Shown here in pieces: positions 18,527 through 28,908 of a stretch of 64,000 bases of DNA (position 1 is its first letter; every line of letters starts with the position of its first letter). The notes beneath the pieces were generated by a model. The model was not told the origin of the DNA, made no database searches, and saw only the letters and a list, made by a program, of their open reading frames with translations. The stretch is from an uncultured Bacteroidales bacterium (GTDB lineage: Bacteria; Bacteroidota; Bacteroidia; Bacteroidales; UBA11471). Both the position numbers and the translations under genes were made by a program. The stretch lies in the NCBI GenBank assembly GCA_944325415.1, contig CALUZW010000004.1, forward strand, positions 62,001 to 126,000. Reading direction: 5' to 3'.

Positions 18527-19903
18527 ATGATACAAGAAAAGAAAAGCAACAAAAATATCGTCGCCATCATTACGATGTTTTTCATCTTTGCGATGATCTC
18601 TTTTGTAACCAACCTGGCCGCCCCCATCGGCACCATCTGGGGATACCAGTTCGAAGGCAACGGCGTGCTGGGCATGATGGGTAACATGATGAACTTCCTG
18701 GCCTACCTCTTCATGGGAATACCCGCCGGTAACCTGCTGGTGAAAATCGGATACAAGAAGACCGCCCTTTGGGCCATGGCCGTAGGTGTTGTGGGCCTGG
18801 CCGTGCAGTACCTGTCGAGCGTCGTGGGTACCGACACCGTACTCTTCACGATGGAGAGCAGCGTCGAGAAGGGTGGCACACTGCAAGTAGCCGAATTCCC
18901 GGTAACGGTCAACTACTTCATCTACCTGCTCGGTGCCTTCATCTGCGGCTTCTGCGTGTGCATGCTCAACACCGTGGTAAACCCCATGCTCAACATTCTG
19001 GGCGGCGGCGGCAACAAAGGCAACCAGCTCATTCAGGCCGGCGGTGCGCTCAACTCGCTCTCGGCCACCCTCACCCCGTTTTTTGTGGGTGCCCTCATCG
19101 GCTCGCTGACCAAATCGACCACGATGGTCGACGTTGCCCCTCTGCTGTGGATAGGCATGGCTGTCTTTGCCGCAGCATTCCTCATCATCTCGTTTGTCAA
19201 CATACCCGAGCCGCATCTGCACAAGGGTGGAGAGAAAGAGGTGTTTGAGCATAGCCCCTGGAACTTCCGCCACACGGTCATGGGTGTCATCGGCATATTT
19301 ATATATGTAGGTGTCGAAATCGGTATTCCCGGCACCCTCAACTTCTACCTGGCCGACCAGAGTGCCACCGGTGCCGGCGTCGTGGGCGACGCCTCGGCCA
19401 TTGCCGGAGCCATCGTGGCCATCTACTGGCTACTCATGCTCGTGGGCCGCACGCTGAGCAGCGCCATCAGCGCCAAAGTATCGACCCGCGCCCAGCTCAT
19501 CGCCGTATCGGCCACAGCCATCGTGCTGGTGGTGCTGGCCATATTCATTCCCAAGACCATCACCCTCAACATGCCCGGTTACAGCGTGAGCAACGGCATC
19601 GTCGTGGCCCAGGTACCGGTGAGCGCCCTGCTGCTCGTGCTCTGCGGCCTCTGCACCTCGGTGATGTGGGGCGGCATCTTCAACCTCGCCGTCGAAGGGC
19701 TGGGCAAATACACGGCCCAAGCCTCGGGTATCTTCATGATGATGGTTGTGGGTGGCGGTATTCTGCCCCTCATACAGCAATACCTGGTGAAGGTAGGCGG
19801 ATACATGAACAGCTACTGGCTCATCGTGGCCGCCCTCGTGTACCTGCTCTACTACGGCGTGTCGGGCTGCAAAAACGTGAACAAAGATATTCCTGTCGAT
19901 TAA
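18527..19903 (+). CDS. MFS sugar permease, FHS-like (probable galactose uptake)
   Basis: This 458-residue integral membrane protein has about 12 hydrophobic spans. The start NKNIVAIITMFFIFAMISFVTNLAAPIGTIWG, the GIPAGNLLVKIGYKKTA loop (MFS motif A-like) and CVCMLNTVVNPMLNILGGGGNKGNQLIQAGGALNSL resemble the fucose-galactose-glucose:H+ symporter family. An unusual extracytoplasmic insert after span 3 (about 100-125, including ESSVEKGGTLQVAEF) is seen in Bacteroidota members. Placement between galM and galK strongly suggests galactose as substrate, but specificity is inferred from context only. Confidence 0.85.
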   Translation: MIQEKKSNKNIVAIITMFFIFAMISFVTNLAAPIGTIWGYQFEGNGVLGMMGNMMNFLAYLFMGIPAGNLLVKIGYKKTALWAMAVGVVGLAVQYLSSVVGTDTVLFTMESSVEKGGTLQVAEFPVTVNYFIYLLGAFICGFCVCMLNTVVNPMLNILGGGGNKGNQLIQAGGALNSLSATLTPFFVGALIGSLTKSTTMVDVAPLLWIGMAVFAAAFLIISFVNIPEPHLHKGGEKEVFEHSPWNFRHTVMGVIGIFIYVGVEIGIPGTLNFYLADQSATGAGVVGDASAIAGAIVAIYWLLMLVGRTLSSAISAKVSTRAQLIAVSATAIVLVVLAIFIPKTITLNMPGYSVSNGIVVAQVPVSALLLVLCGLCTSVMWGGIFNLAVEGLGKYTAQASGIFMMMVVGGGILPLIQQYLVKVGGYMNSYWLIVAALVYLLYYGVSGCKNVNKDIPVD

Positions 19904-19924
19904 CCTATTAAACTCTCATACCTT

Positions 19925-21070
<1,146 letters not shown>

Positions 21071-21102
21071 GGCCTCCCGACAGAAAATCAACCCCACGAT
21101 AC

Positions 21103-21137
21103 AAAAGCCACTGCCCCCACAAGGACGGTGGCTTTTT
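21103..21137 (+). terminator. terminator of the galactose operon
   Basis: AAAAGCCACTG (21103-21113) pairs with CGGTGGCTTTT (21126-21136), with one wobble pair, and a TTTTT run closes the stem. Confidence 0.8.
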
Positions 21138-21262
21138 ATTTCTACGTTCTTGTCGTATTTCTCCATTCTTGCCAAAAAAGCGTTTCATCTCCAAAATTAT
21201 CCTCAAAATGAGCCGTTTTATGTTGCACAACATACAAGAAATGGAATAACCGGCAGCAATAA

Positions 21263-21277
21263 GTGTTATTTTTACAC
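21263..21277 (+). promoter_or_regulatory. candidate operator over the arabinose operon promoter
   Basis: GTGTTATTTTTACAC forms an imperfect palindrome with half-sites GTGTTA and TTACAC. It overlaps TATTTTTA (21267-21274), a near match to the Bacteroidota -7 box, 50 bp before the first gene of the operon. A repressor bound here would block the promoter, which fits control by the AraR encoded at 24253. Neither the site nor the regulator match has been tested. Confidence 0.4.
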
Positions 21278-21326
21278 CGTTAATAAATCACACCTGTTGC
21301 CTGAAACTCAAAAAACATACCTCATC

Positions 21327-22460
21327 ATGAAAAAACACACCTTACTTCTGGCAGCGCTGACTCTACTGCTGAGTGTCTCCTGCACACAAAAGAGCGAGAC
21401 CACCCGCTCGGGTCTCGACCCGGCCGACTTCAATGCCGTCGTCGACGGGAAACCGGTAGCCCTCTATACCCTGAAAAATACCGCCGGCATGGAGGTCTGC
21501 ATCACCAATTTCGGCGGACGCATCGTCTCACTCATGGTACCCGACCGCAACGGCGAGCTGCGCGATGTAGTTCTGGGTTTTGACAACATCGCCGACTACC
21601 AGAACGTGCCCTCCGACTTCGGCGCATCGATAGGCCGCTATGCCAACCGCATCGACCACGGCCGCCTCGTCATCGACGGCGACACGGTGCAACTGCCTCA
21701 AAACAATTTCGGCCATTGCCTGCACGGCGGCCCCGCCGGCTGGCAATACAAGGTATATGAGGCCCGACAGCTCGACGGCAAGACCCTCGAACTCTATATG
21801 GACTCGCCCGACGGCGACGAAAACTTTCCCGGTCATGTAAAGGCCAAAGTCACCTACAACCTCACCGACGACAACGCCATCGTCATCGCCTACGAGGCCA
21901 CCACCGATGCCCCCACCGTCGTGAACATGACCAACCACTCCTACTTCAACCTCTCGGGCGACCCCTCCCGCACCATTCTCGACCACCTGCTCACGGTCGA
22001 CGCCGACAGTTACACCCCCGTCGACAGCACCTACATGACCACGGGCGAGATAGCCCCGGTCGAAGGCACACCGATGGACTTCCGCACCGAAACGGCCGTG
22101 GGTGCCCGTCTGCATGAGAACAACGAACAGCTGAAAAACGCCAACGGCTACGACCACAACTGGGTACTGGCCACTGCCGGCGACGCCGAGCGCACCGCCG
22201 CCCGGCTGGTATCGCCCGAGACAGGCATCTGCCTCACCGTGCGCACCACCGAGCCGGGACTGCAAATCTACTCGGGCAACTTCCTCGACGGCACGGTCAA
22301 AGGCAAAGGTGGCATCGTCTACAACCCCCGGACGGCCATCTGCCTCGAAACGCAACATTACCCCGACAGCCCCAACAAACCGCAATGGCCCTCGACCCTG
22401 CTGCGCCCCAGCGAGACTTACGAGAGCCTCTGCATCTACGGATTCTCCATCGCTGAATAA
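21327..22460 (+). CDS. aldose 1-epimerase, lipoprotein type
   Basis: The ATG at 21327 gives 377 residues starting with a lipoprotein signal (MKKHTLLLAALTLLLSVSC, lipid-modified Cys19). The rest is a full GalM domain: MEVCITNFGGRIVSLMVPDRNG, GRYANRIDHGRL, CLHGGPAGWQYK, MTNHSYFNLSGD, GYDHNWVLA and AICLETQHYPDSPNKPQWP. It therefore acts in the periplasm on the free sugar before uptake. It is the first gene of the arabinose operon, as in the characterised Bacteroides thetaiotaomicron ara locus, where a mutarotase accompanies the Nudix AraR. It is clearly paralogous to the cytoplasmic copy at 17402. Confidence 0.92.
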   Translation: MKKHTLLLAALTLLLSVSCTQKSETTRSGLDPADFNAVVDGKPVALYTLKNTAGMEVCITNFGGRIVSLMVPDRNGELRDVVLGFDNIADYQNVPSDFGASIGRYANRIDHGRLVIDGDTVQLPQNNFGHCLHGGPAGWQYKVYEARQLDGKTLELYMDSPDGDENFPGHVKAKVTYNLTDDNAIVIAYEATTDAPTVVNMTNHSYFNLSGDPSRTILDHLLTVDADSYTPVDSTYMTTGEIAPVEGTPMDFRTETAVGARLHENNEQLKNANGYDHNWVLATAGDAERTAARLVSPETGICLTVRTTEPGLQIYSGNFLDGTVKGKGGIVYNPRTAICLETQHYPDSPNKPQWPSTLLRPSETYESLCIYGFSIAE

Positions 22461-22494
22461 CCTGTTTTTTTATAAACCTTAAACAACGAATATT

Positions 22495-24192
22495 GTGGAA
22501 ACATTAGACTGGATTGTCATCGGGCTCTTCTGTGTAGCCCTTGCGGGCATCATCGTATGGGTGATGCGCCAGAAACAAGACGACTCGAAAGATTACTTCC
22601 TCGGTGGCCGCGACGCCACCTGGATTGCCATCGGTGCCTCGATTTTTGCCTCGAACATCGGCTCCGAACACCTCATTGGCCTCGCCGGCGCCGGCGCGTC
22701 GAGCGGCATGGCCATGGCCCACTGGGAGATACAGGGGTGGATGATACTGATACTGGGCTGGGTGTTTGTACCGTTCTACTCGCGCAGCATGGTCTACACG
22801 ATGCCCGAGTTTCTCGAACGCCGCTACAACCCCCAGTCGCGTACGATACTCTCGCTCATCTCGCTCATCAGCTATGTACTCACCAAGGTGGCCGTGACGG
22901 TCTATGCCGGCGGACTGGTCTTCCAGCAGGTCTTCGGCATCGACACGCTGTGGGGCATCGACTTCTTCTGGATTGCCGCCATCGGACTGGTGGTCATCAC
23001 CGCCCTCTATACCATCTTCGGCGGCATGAAATCGGTACTCTACACCTCGGTGCTGCAAACCCCCATTCTCCTGCTCGGCTCGCTTATTATCCTGGTACTC
23101 GGATTCAGGGAGCTCGGCGGCTGGGACGAGATGATGCGCATTTGCAGCAACGTTACCGTCAACGACTACGGCGACTCGATGACCGACCTCATACGCAGCA
23201 ACAACGACCCCAACTTCCCGTGGCTGGGTGCGCTCATCGGCTCGTCGATTATCGGCTTCTGGTACTGGTGCACCGACCAGTACATCGTGCAACGTGTACT
23301 CTCGGGTAAGAACCAGAAAGAGGCACGCCGCGGAACCATCTTCGGCGCTTACCTCAAACTGTTGCCCGTCTTTCTCTTCCTCATTCCCGGCATGATAGCC
23401 TTTGCCCTGCACCAGAAATCGCTGGCAGCCGGCGGCGAAGGATTCCTGCCGATACTGGCCAGCGGCATGCATAATGCCGACGCCGCCTTCCCCTCCCTGG
23501 TATCGAAACTGCTGCCCGCCGGCGTGAAAGGTATCGTGGTGTGCGGTATCCTGGCCGCCCTCATGAGCTCGCTGGCCTCGCTCTTCAACTCCTCGGCCAT
23601 GCTCTTCACCATCGACTTCTACAAACGCTTCCGCCCCAACACCCCCGAGAAAAAACTGGTGGTGATAGGTCAGGTGGCCACCGTGGTCATCGTGCTGCTG
23701 GGCATCTTGTGGATACCCATCATGCGCAGCGTGGGCGATGTGCTCTATGCCTACCTGCAAGACGTGCAGTCGGTACTGGCTCCCGGTATCGCCGCCGCCT
23801 TCCTCCTGGGTATCTGCTGGAAACGCGCCTCGGCCAAGGGCGGTATGTGGGGACTGCTTGCCGGCATGATTATCGGTCTCACCCGACTGGGAGCCAAGGT
23901 CTACTACTCCACGGCCGGAGCTGCCGCCGGCGACAGCCTCTTCAAATACCTCTTCTACGACCTCAACTGGCTCTTCTTCTGCGGCTGGATGTTCCTCTTC
24001 TGCCTCCTCGTGGTCATCGTGGTGAGCTACTGCACCGAGGCTCCCTCGCAAGAGAAAATCAAAGGTCTCGTCTTCGGCACCTCTTCGCCCGAACAACAGG
24101 CCGAAACCCGCGCCAGCTGGAACAAGTGGGACATCATTCACACCTGCATCATTCTGGCCATAACCATCGCCTTCTACTGGTATTTCTGGTAA
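22495..24192 (+). CDS. sodium/sugar symporter (SSS family), probable L-arabinose transporter
   Basis: This 565-residue membrane protein with about 13-14 spans begins with GTG at 22495. SLC5/SSS features are visible: DYFLGGRDATWIAIGASIFASNIGSEHLIGLAGAGASSGMAMAHWEIQ (spans 1-2, including the Na+ site region), PEFLERRYN, LYTIFGGMKSVLYT and SSLASLFNSSAMLFTIDFYKRFRP. The same family member lies next to araR, araD and araA in Bacteroides, where it imports arabinose; the assignment here is from that context. It follows the mutarotase by 34 bp and precedes araR by 60 bp with a hairpin between. Confidence 0.9.
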   Translation: METLDWIVIGLFCVALAGIIVWVMRQKQDDSKDYFLGGRDATWIAIGASIFASNIGSEHLIGLAGAGASSGMAMAHWEIQGWMILILGWVFVPFYSRSMVYTMPEFLERRYNPQSRTILSLISLISYVLTKVAVTVYAGGLVFQQVFGIDTLWGIDFFWIAAIGLVVITALYTIFGGMKSVLYTSVLQTPILLLGSLIILVLGFRELGGWDEMMRICSNVTVNDYGDSMTDLIRSNNDPNFPWLGALIGSSIIGFWYWCTDQYIVQRVLSGKNQKEARRGTIFGAYLKLLPVFLFLIPGMIAFALHQKSLAAGGEGFLPILASGMHNADAAFPSLVSKLLPAGVKGIVVCGILAALMSSLASLFNSSAMLFTIDFYKRFRPNTPEKKLVVIGQVATVVIVLLGILWIPIMRSVGDVLYAYLQDVQSVLAPGIAAAFLLGICWKRASAKGGMWGLLAGMIIGLTRLGAKVYYSTAGAAAGDSLFKYLFYDLNWLFFCGWMFLFCLLVVIVVSYCTEAPSQEKIKGLVFGTSSPEQQAETRASWNKWDIIHTCIILAITIAFYWYFW

Positions 24193-24204
24193 TTAATCTC
24201 TCCA

Positions 24205-24237
24205 CCGTCCGCGCGGCATTTTCTCCCGTGCGGACGG
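24205..24237 (+). other. intercistronic hairpin before araR
   Basis: CCGTCCGCGCGG pairs with CCGTGCGGACGG, with one wobble pair, over a 9-base loop. No T-run follows, so full termination is unlikely. It may set the ratio of symporter to regulator mRNA. Confidence 0.45.
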
Positions 24238-24252
24238 CCCTAACAACAGACT

Positions 24253-24930
24253 ATGTCGTATTATCATTCCGAAATCAAACACTACGTTGCGGTAGACTGC
24301 GTCATCTTCGGCTTCCAGCAGGGCTCGCTCCACCTGCTCCTGCTCAAACGCAAGATGGAACCGGCCCAGGGGCAATGGTCGCTCATGGGAGGTTTCGTGC
24401 GCGAAGGCGAGAGTGTCGACGAGGCCGCCAAGCGGGTGCTGGCCGAGCTCACCGGTCTCGAAAATCTCTACATGGAGCAGGTACACACCTTCGGTGCCAT
24501 CGACCGCGACCCCGGCGAGCGGGTCGTCTCGGTGGTCTACTACGCCCTCATCAACATCGACGAGTACGACCGCGAATCGGTGCATCAGCACAACGCCTAC
24601 TGGGTAAACATCGACGAAGTGCCCCCCCTCATCTTTGACCACGAAGAGATGGTGGCCATGGCCCGGGAGAAGATGAAACAGAAAGCAGCCCGCGAGCCGA
24701 TAGGCTTCAACCTGCTACCCGAGCTCTTCACCCTCACCCGCCTGCAAAACCTCTACGAAGCCATCTACGGCGAGGCCATCGACAAGCGCAACTTCCGCAA
24801 GCGCGTGGCCGAGATGGACTGCATCGAGAAGACCGACAAAATCGACAAGGAGTCGTCGAAACGGGGCGCCTCGCTCTACCGCTTCAACGCCAATGTCTAC
24901 CGACACACCAACACGAAATTCAAACTTTAA
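24253..24930 (+). CDS. araR: Nudix-like transcriptional regulator of arabinose use, AraR
   Basis: This 225-residue protein has an N-terminal Nudix fold (about 8-145) and a C-terminal winged HTH (about 150-225, including LFTLTRLQNLYEAIYGEAIDKRNFRKRVAEMD). The Nudix box region (about 47-69, GFVREGESVDEAAKRVLAEL) is degenerate: the expected REUxEE reads RVLAEL, so two of the three catalytic glutamates are missing. It is therefore probably an effector-binding domain and not a hydrolase. This is the architecture of B. thetaiotaomicron AraR, a repressor released by L-arabinose. It lies inside the operon it should control, 12 bp before araD. Confidence 0.92.
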   Translation: MSYYHSEIKHYVAVDCVIFGFQQGSLHLLLLKRKMEPAQGQWSLMGGFVREGESVDEAAKRVLAELTGLENLYMEQVHTFGAIDRDPGERVVSVVYYALINIDEYDRESVHQHNAYWVNIDEVPPLIFDHEEMVAMAREKMKQKAAREPIGFNLLPELFTLTRLQNLYEAIYGEAIDKRNFRKRVAEMDCIEKTDKIDKESSKRGASLYRFNANVYRHTNTKFKL

Positions 24931-24942
24931 CACCCTACCGCT

Positions 24943-25632
24943 ATGTTAGAATCGTTGAAAGAAAAAGTATTCCGTGCCAACCTCGACCTAGTCAAGCACG
25001 GGTTGGTTATCTTCACCTGGGGAAACGTCTCGGCCATCGACCGGGAAAACAATCTCGTCGTCATCAAGCCCTCGGGCGTGAGTTACGAAACAATGGTAGC
25101 CTCAGACATGGTGGTGGTCGACCTCGACGGCAACGTCATCGAAGGCGGCCTGCGCCCCTCGTCCGACACCCCCACGCACCTCATGCTCTATAAAGCCTTC
25201 GAGGGCATCGGCGGCATCGTACACACCCACTCGACCTATGCCACCGCCTGGGCACAGGCCGGCCGCGCCATACCCAACATCGGGACGACGCACGCCGACT
25301 ACTTCCACGACGCCATACCCTGCACCGACGAGATGTCGCGTGCCGAGGTCGAAGGCAATTACGAAAAGGAGACCGGCCGCGTCATCGTCAGATGTTTCAA
25401 AAACATCGACCCGCTGCACACCCCCGGAGCTCTCGTGCGCAACCACGGCCCCTTTGCCTGGGGCAAAGATGCCGCCGACGCCGTACACAACGCCGTGGTC
25501 ATGGAACAGGTGGCCCAGATGGCCTATCTCTCCTACCAAATCAACCCCGAACTCACCATGAACCCCCTGCTCGTCGAGAAGCATTTCAGCCGCAAGCACG
25601 GCCCCAATGCCTACTACGGACAGAAAAAATAA
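24943..25632 (+). CDS. araD: L-ribulose-5-phosphate 4-epimerase
   Basis: This 229-residue class II aldolase-fold enzyme converts L-ribulose 5-phosphate to D-xylulose 5-phosphate. Visible signatures: [16 protein letters not shown] (phosphate-binding loop), [24 protein letters not shown], the zinc histidines in [36 protein letters not shown], and [22 protein letters not shown] with a further zinc His. Length equals E. coli AraD. It belongs to the araR-araD-araA-araB run. Confidence 0.95.
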   Translation: MLESLKEKVFRANLDLVKHGLVIFTWGNVSAIDRENNLVVIKPSGVSYETMVASDMVVVDLDGNVIEGGLRPSSDTPTHLMLYKAFEGIGGIVHTHSTYATAWAQAGRAIPNIGTTHADYFHDAIPCTDEMSRAEVEGNYEKETGRVIVRCFKNIDPLHTPGALVRNHGPFAWGKDAADAVHNAVVMEQVAQMAYLSYQINPELTMNPLLVEKHFSRKHGPNAYYGQKK

Positions 25633-25669
25633 CCCCTACTGTATCAACAAACAAAAAAAATAACACGCT

Positions 25670-27175
25670 ATGAAAGGATTTGAAAATTTTGAAGTCTGGT
25701 TTGTAACCGGAGCCCAACTGCTCTACGGAGGCGATGCCGTCATCGCCGTCGACGCCCACTCCAACGAAATGGTAAAGGGGCTCAACAACTCGGGCAACCT
25801 GCCCGTAAAGGTGGTGTACAAAGGCACCGTCAACTCGGCCCGCGAAGTAACCGAGACACTGAAAGCCGCCAACAACGACCCGCACTGCATCGGCGTCATC
25901 ACCTGGATGCACACCTTCTCGCCGGCCAAGATGTGGATACACGGCCTGCAAGAGCTGCGCAAACCGCTGCTGCACTTCCACACCCAGTTCAACAAGGAGA
26001 TACCCTGGGAGACCATGGACATGGACTTCATGAACCTCAACCAGTCGGCACACGGCGACCGCGAATTCGGCCACATCGTCACCCGCATGCGCAAAAACCG
26101 CAAGGTGGTCGTAGGCCACTGGCAAGACCCCGCCGCTCAGGCCAAAATCGCCGTGTGGATGCGGGTGGCTGCCGCCTGGGCCGACGCACAGGATATGCGC
26201 ATCATCCGTTTCGGCGACCAGATGAACAACGTAGCTGTTACCGACGGCGACAAGGTCGAAGCCGAAATGCGGCTGGGCTATCACGTCGACTACTACCCCA
26301 TTGCCGACCTCGTGGCCGTGCAAGACCAGGTAACCGAAGCCGAGGTCGATGCCCTCGTGGCCGAATACGAGAAAGAGTATGACCTCGCCCCCAACTGCCA
26401 GGCCGGCGGCAAAGACCGCCAACAGGTGCGCAACGCCGCCCGCGAAGAGATAGCCCTGCGCCATTTCCTCCAAGAAAAAGGAGCCAAGGCCTTCACCACC
26501 AACTTCGACGACTTGGCCGGTGTCGACCAGCTGCCCGGCCTCGCCTGCCAGCGTCTCATGGCCGAGGGTTACGGTTTCGGCGCCGAAGGCGACTGGAAGA
26601 CGGCCGCCCTCTACCGCACCATGTGGTTCATGGGTCAGGGTCTGCCCCGCGGCTGCTCCTTCCTCGAAGACTATACCCTCAACTTCGACGGCGAAAAGAG
26701 CGCCATACTGCAAGCCCACATGCTCGAAGTGTGCCCCCTCATTGCCGAACACAAACCCAAACTCGAAGTACACCCCCTCGGCATCGGCGGCAAGAACGAC
26801 CCGGCCCGCCTCGTCTTCACCTCGAAACAGGGTGCCGGCGTGGCCGCCACGATTGTCGATATGGGCAACCGCTTCCGCCTCATCGTCAACGAGGTCGACT
26901 GCATCAAGTCGAAAGAGCTGCCCAAACTGCCGGTAGCCTCGGCACTGTGGATTCCGCGCCCCAGCTTTGAAGTAGGAGCCGCCGCCTGGATACTGGCCGG
27001 AGGCACGCACCACACCTCGTTCTCCTACGACCTCACCACCGAATACCTCGAAGACTATGCCGACATGGCCGGCATCGAGATGGTGGTCATCGACGCCAAC
27101 ACGACCATACCGCAATTCAAGAAAGAGTTGCGTCTCAACGAGATTTTCTACATGCTCAACAAAGCCCTCTGCTAA
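25670..27175 (+). CDS. araA: L-arabinose isomerase
   Basis: This 501-residue enzyme isomerises L-arabinose to L-ribulose. The start is FENFEVWFVTGAQLLYGGDAV. Family segments include TWMHTFSPAKMWIHGLQELRKPLLHFHTQFNKEIPW, MNLNQSAHGDREFGHI, GEGDWKTAALYR-type AEGDWKTAALYRTMWFMGQGLPRGCSFLEDYT, HMLEVCP and GGTHHTSFSY near the C-terminus, which together carry the Mn2+ and catalytic residues. Full length. It follows araD by 37 bp and precedes araB by 12 bp. Confidence 0.97.
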   Translation: MKGFENFEVWFVTGAQLLYGGDAVIAVDAHSNEMVKGLNNSGNLPVKVVYKGTVNSAREVTETLKAANNDPHCIGVITWMHTFSPAKMWIHGLQELRKPLLHFHTQFNKEIPWETMDMDFMNLNQSAHGDREFGHIVTRMRKNRKVVVGHWQDPAAQAKIAVWMRVAAAWADAQDMRIIRFGDQMNNVAVTDGDKVEAEMRLGYHVDYYPIADLVAVQDQVTEAEVDALVAEYEKEYDLAPNCQAGGKDRQQVRNAAREEIALRHFLQEKGAKAFTTNFDDLAGVDQLPGLACQRLMAEGYGFGAEGDWKTAALYRTMWFMGQGLPRGCSFLEDYTLNFDGEKSAILQAHMLEVCPLIAEHKPKLEVHPLGIGGKNDPARLVFTSKQGAGVAATIVDMGNRFRLIVNEVDCIKSKELPKLPVASALWIPRPSFEVGAAAWILAGGTHHTSFSYDLTTEYLEDYADMAGIEMVVIDANTTIPQFKKELRLNEIFYMLNKALC

Positions 27176-27187
27176 AACCGAACGATT

Positions 27188-28897
27188 ATGAGTAAATATG
27201 TCATAGGACTCGACTACGGCAGCGACTCGGCCCGGGCCATCGTCGTCGACGCGGCAACGGGCCGGCAACTCGCCTCGTCGGTCAAGTACTACCCCCGCTG
27301 GAAAGCCGGAAAATATTGCGACCCCGCCGCCAACCGTTACCGCCAGCACCCGCTCGACTACATCGAAGTGCTCGAAGCCTCGGTGCGCGAAGCACTGGCT
27401 GCCTGCCCCGCCGGAACGGCGGAGCAGGTGGTGGGCATCGCCTTCGACACGACAGGCAGCACGCCGGCCTTCACCGACGAGAGCGGTACGCCGCTGGCAC
27501 TGCTGCCCGAACTGGCGGAGAACCCCAACGCCATGTTTGTCTTGTGGAAAGACCACACCGCCGTGAAAGAGGCCGCCGAAATCAACGACCTCGCCCATCG
27601 CTGGCACACCGACTACACCGCCTACGAAGGGGGCATCTACTCCTCGGAATGGTTCTGGGCCAAGGCGCTCCATATCCTGCGCGAAGACCCGCAGGTGCGG
27701 GCCAAGGCCTACTCCATCGTAGAGTATTGCGAATGGCTGCCCGCACTCATCACCGGCGTGAAACACAGCCGCGACATCGTGCGCAGCCGCTGCGCGTGCG
27801 GCCACAAGGCCATGTGGCACGAGAGCTGGGGCGGGCTGCCCGACGAAGAGTTCCTCACCACGCTCGACCCGCTGCTGGCCGGATTCCGCGACCGCCTCTT
27901 CGACAAGACCGAGACGGCCGACAAGCCGGTAGGCACCCTCTCGCCCGAATGGGCCGAGCGACTGGGCCTGTCGACCGACGTCGTCGTGGCCGGCGGAGCC
28001 TTCGACTGCCACATGGGAGCCGTGGGGGCCAACATCGCCCCGCACACCTTCGTGCGTGTCATCGGCACATCGACCTGCGACGTGATGGTGGCCTCCTATG
28101 AAGAGGTAGGCGACAAGCTCATTCGGGGCATCTGCGGGCAGGTCGACGGCTCGGTGATTCCCGGCATGATAGGGCTCGAAGCAGGCCAGTCGGGATTCGG
28201 CGATGTCTATGCCTGGTTCAAGCGGCTGCTCGAATATCCGCTCCGCGAAATCCTGGCCAAATCGGAAATCATCGACAATGCCACAAAAGAGAAACTCATC
28301 GAGGAGACGGCCGACCAGATTATACCCCGCCTCACGGCCGAGGCCGAAAAACTGCCCGTAGGCGAGAACGCCCTCCTCGCCACCGACTGGCTCAACGGCC
28401 GCCGTACCCCCGATGCCAACCAGTTGCTCAAAGGCACCCTGTCGGGTCTCACCCTCGGCAGCGACGCGCCCCGCATCTTCCGGGCCCTGGTCGAGGCAAC
28501 GGCTTTCGGGTCGCGGGCCATCGTCGAGCGGTTCCGCAGCGAAGGAGTGCGCATAGACCATGTAACGGGCATCGGCGGCATCGCCCTGAAATCGCCCTTT
28601 GTGATGCAGACACTCAGCGACGTACTCAATATGCCCATCAAGGTATGCCGCACCGATCAGGCATGCGCGCTCGGTGCCGCCATGTTCGCCGCCACCGCCG
28701 CCGGAATCTACCCGACAATCGAAGAAGCACAAGCTGCCATGAACTCAGGATATGCGGCCGAATACCGCCCCAATGCAAAAAATGTAGTCGAATATCAAAA
28801 AATGTACGAAAAATATTGTAATTTAGGGGCGTTTACCGAAAAGGTGCTCTATTCGCAAGCCGAAAAGGTGCTCTATTCGCAAGCCGAAAATATCTAA
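27188..28897 (+). CDS. araB: ribulokinase
   Basis: This 569-residue FGGY kinase phosphorylates L-ribulose. The N-terminal phosphate loop is VIGLDYGSDSARAIVVDAATG; DTTGSTPAF, GGIYSSEWFWAKALHI and DWLNGRRTPDANQLLKGTLSGLTLGSDAPRIFRALVEATAFGSRAIVERF are characteristic of AraB. The last residues contain EKVLYSQA twice, from a 24-bp tandem duplication at 28836-28883 that lengthens the C-terminus by eight residues without breaking the frame. The catalytic domains are untouched. Transketolase starts 11 bp downstream. Confidence 0.96.
   Translation: MSKYVIGLDYGSDSARAIVVDAATGRQLASSVKYYPRWKAGKYCDPAANRYRQHPLDYIEVLEASVREALAACPAGTAEQVVGIAFDTTGSTPAFTDESGTPLALLPELAENPNAMFVLWKDHTAVKEAAEINDLAHRWHTDYTAYEGGIYSSEWFWAKALHILREDPQVRAKAYSIVEYCEWLPALITGVKHSRDIVRSRCACGHKAMWHESWGGLPDEEFLTTLDPLLAGFRDRLFDKTETADKPVGTLSPEWAERLGLSTDVVVAGGAFDCHMGAVGANIAPHTFVRVIGTSTCDVMVASYEEVGDKLIRGICGQVDGSVIPGMIGLEAGQSGFGDVYAWFKRLLEYPLREILAKSEIIDNATKEKLIEETADQIIPRLTAEAEKLPVGENALLATDWLNGRRTPDANQLLKGTLSGLTLGSDAPRIFRALVEATAFGSRAIVERFRSEGVRIDHVTGIGGIALKSPFVMQTLSDVLNMPIKVCRTDQACALGAAMFAATAAGIYPTIEEAQAAMNSGYAAEYRPNAKNVVEYQKMYEKYCNLGAFTEKVLYSQAEKVLYSQAENI
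28836..28883 (+). repeat. 24-bp tandem duplication at the araB 3' end
   Basis: Two identical 24-bp units run 28836-28859 and 28860-28883, followed by a partial third (ccgaaaa). The unit is a multiple of three and encodes EKVLYSQA in each copy. Confidence 0.95.
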
Positions 28898-28908
28898 ATA
28901 AATACCTA

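Noticed and set aside
25586-28732. A 1048-codon open frame on the minus strand opposite araA and araB
   Set aside because: It mirrors two clearly functional genes, has low-complexity Gly/Val/His-rich translation and no domain. GC-rich codon bias creates it.
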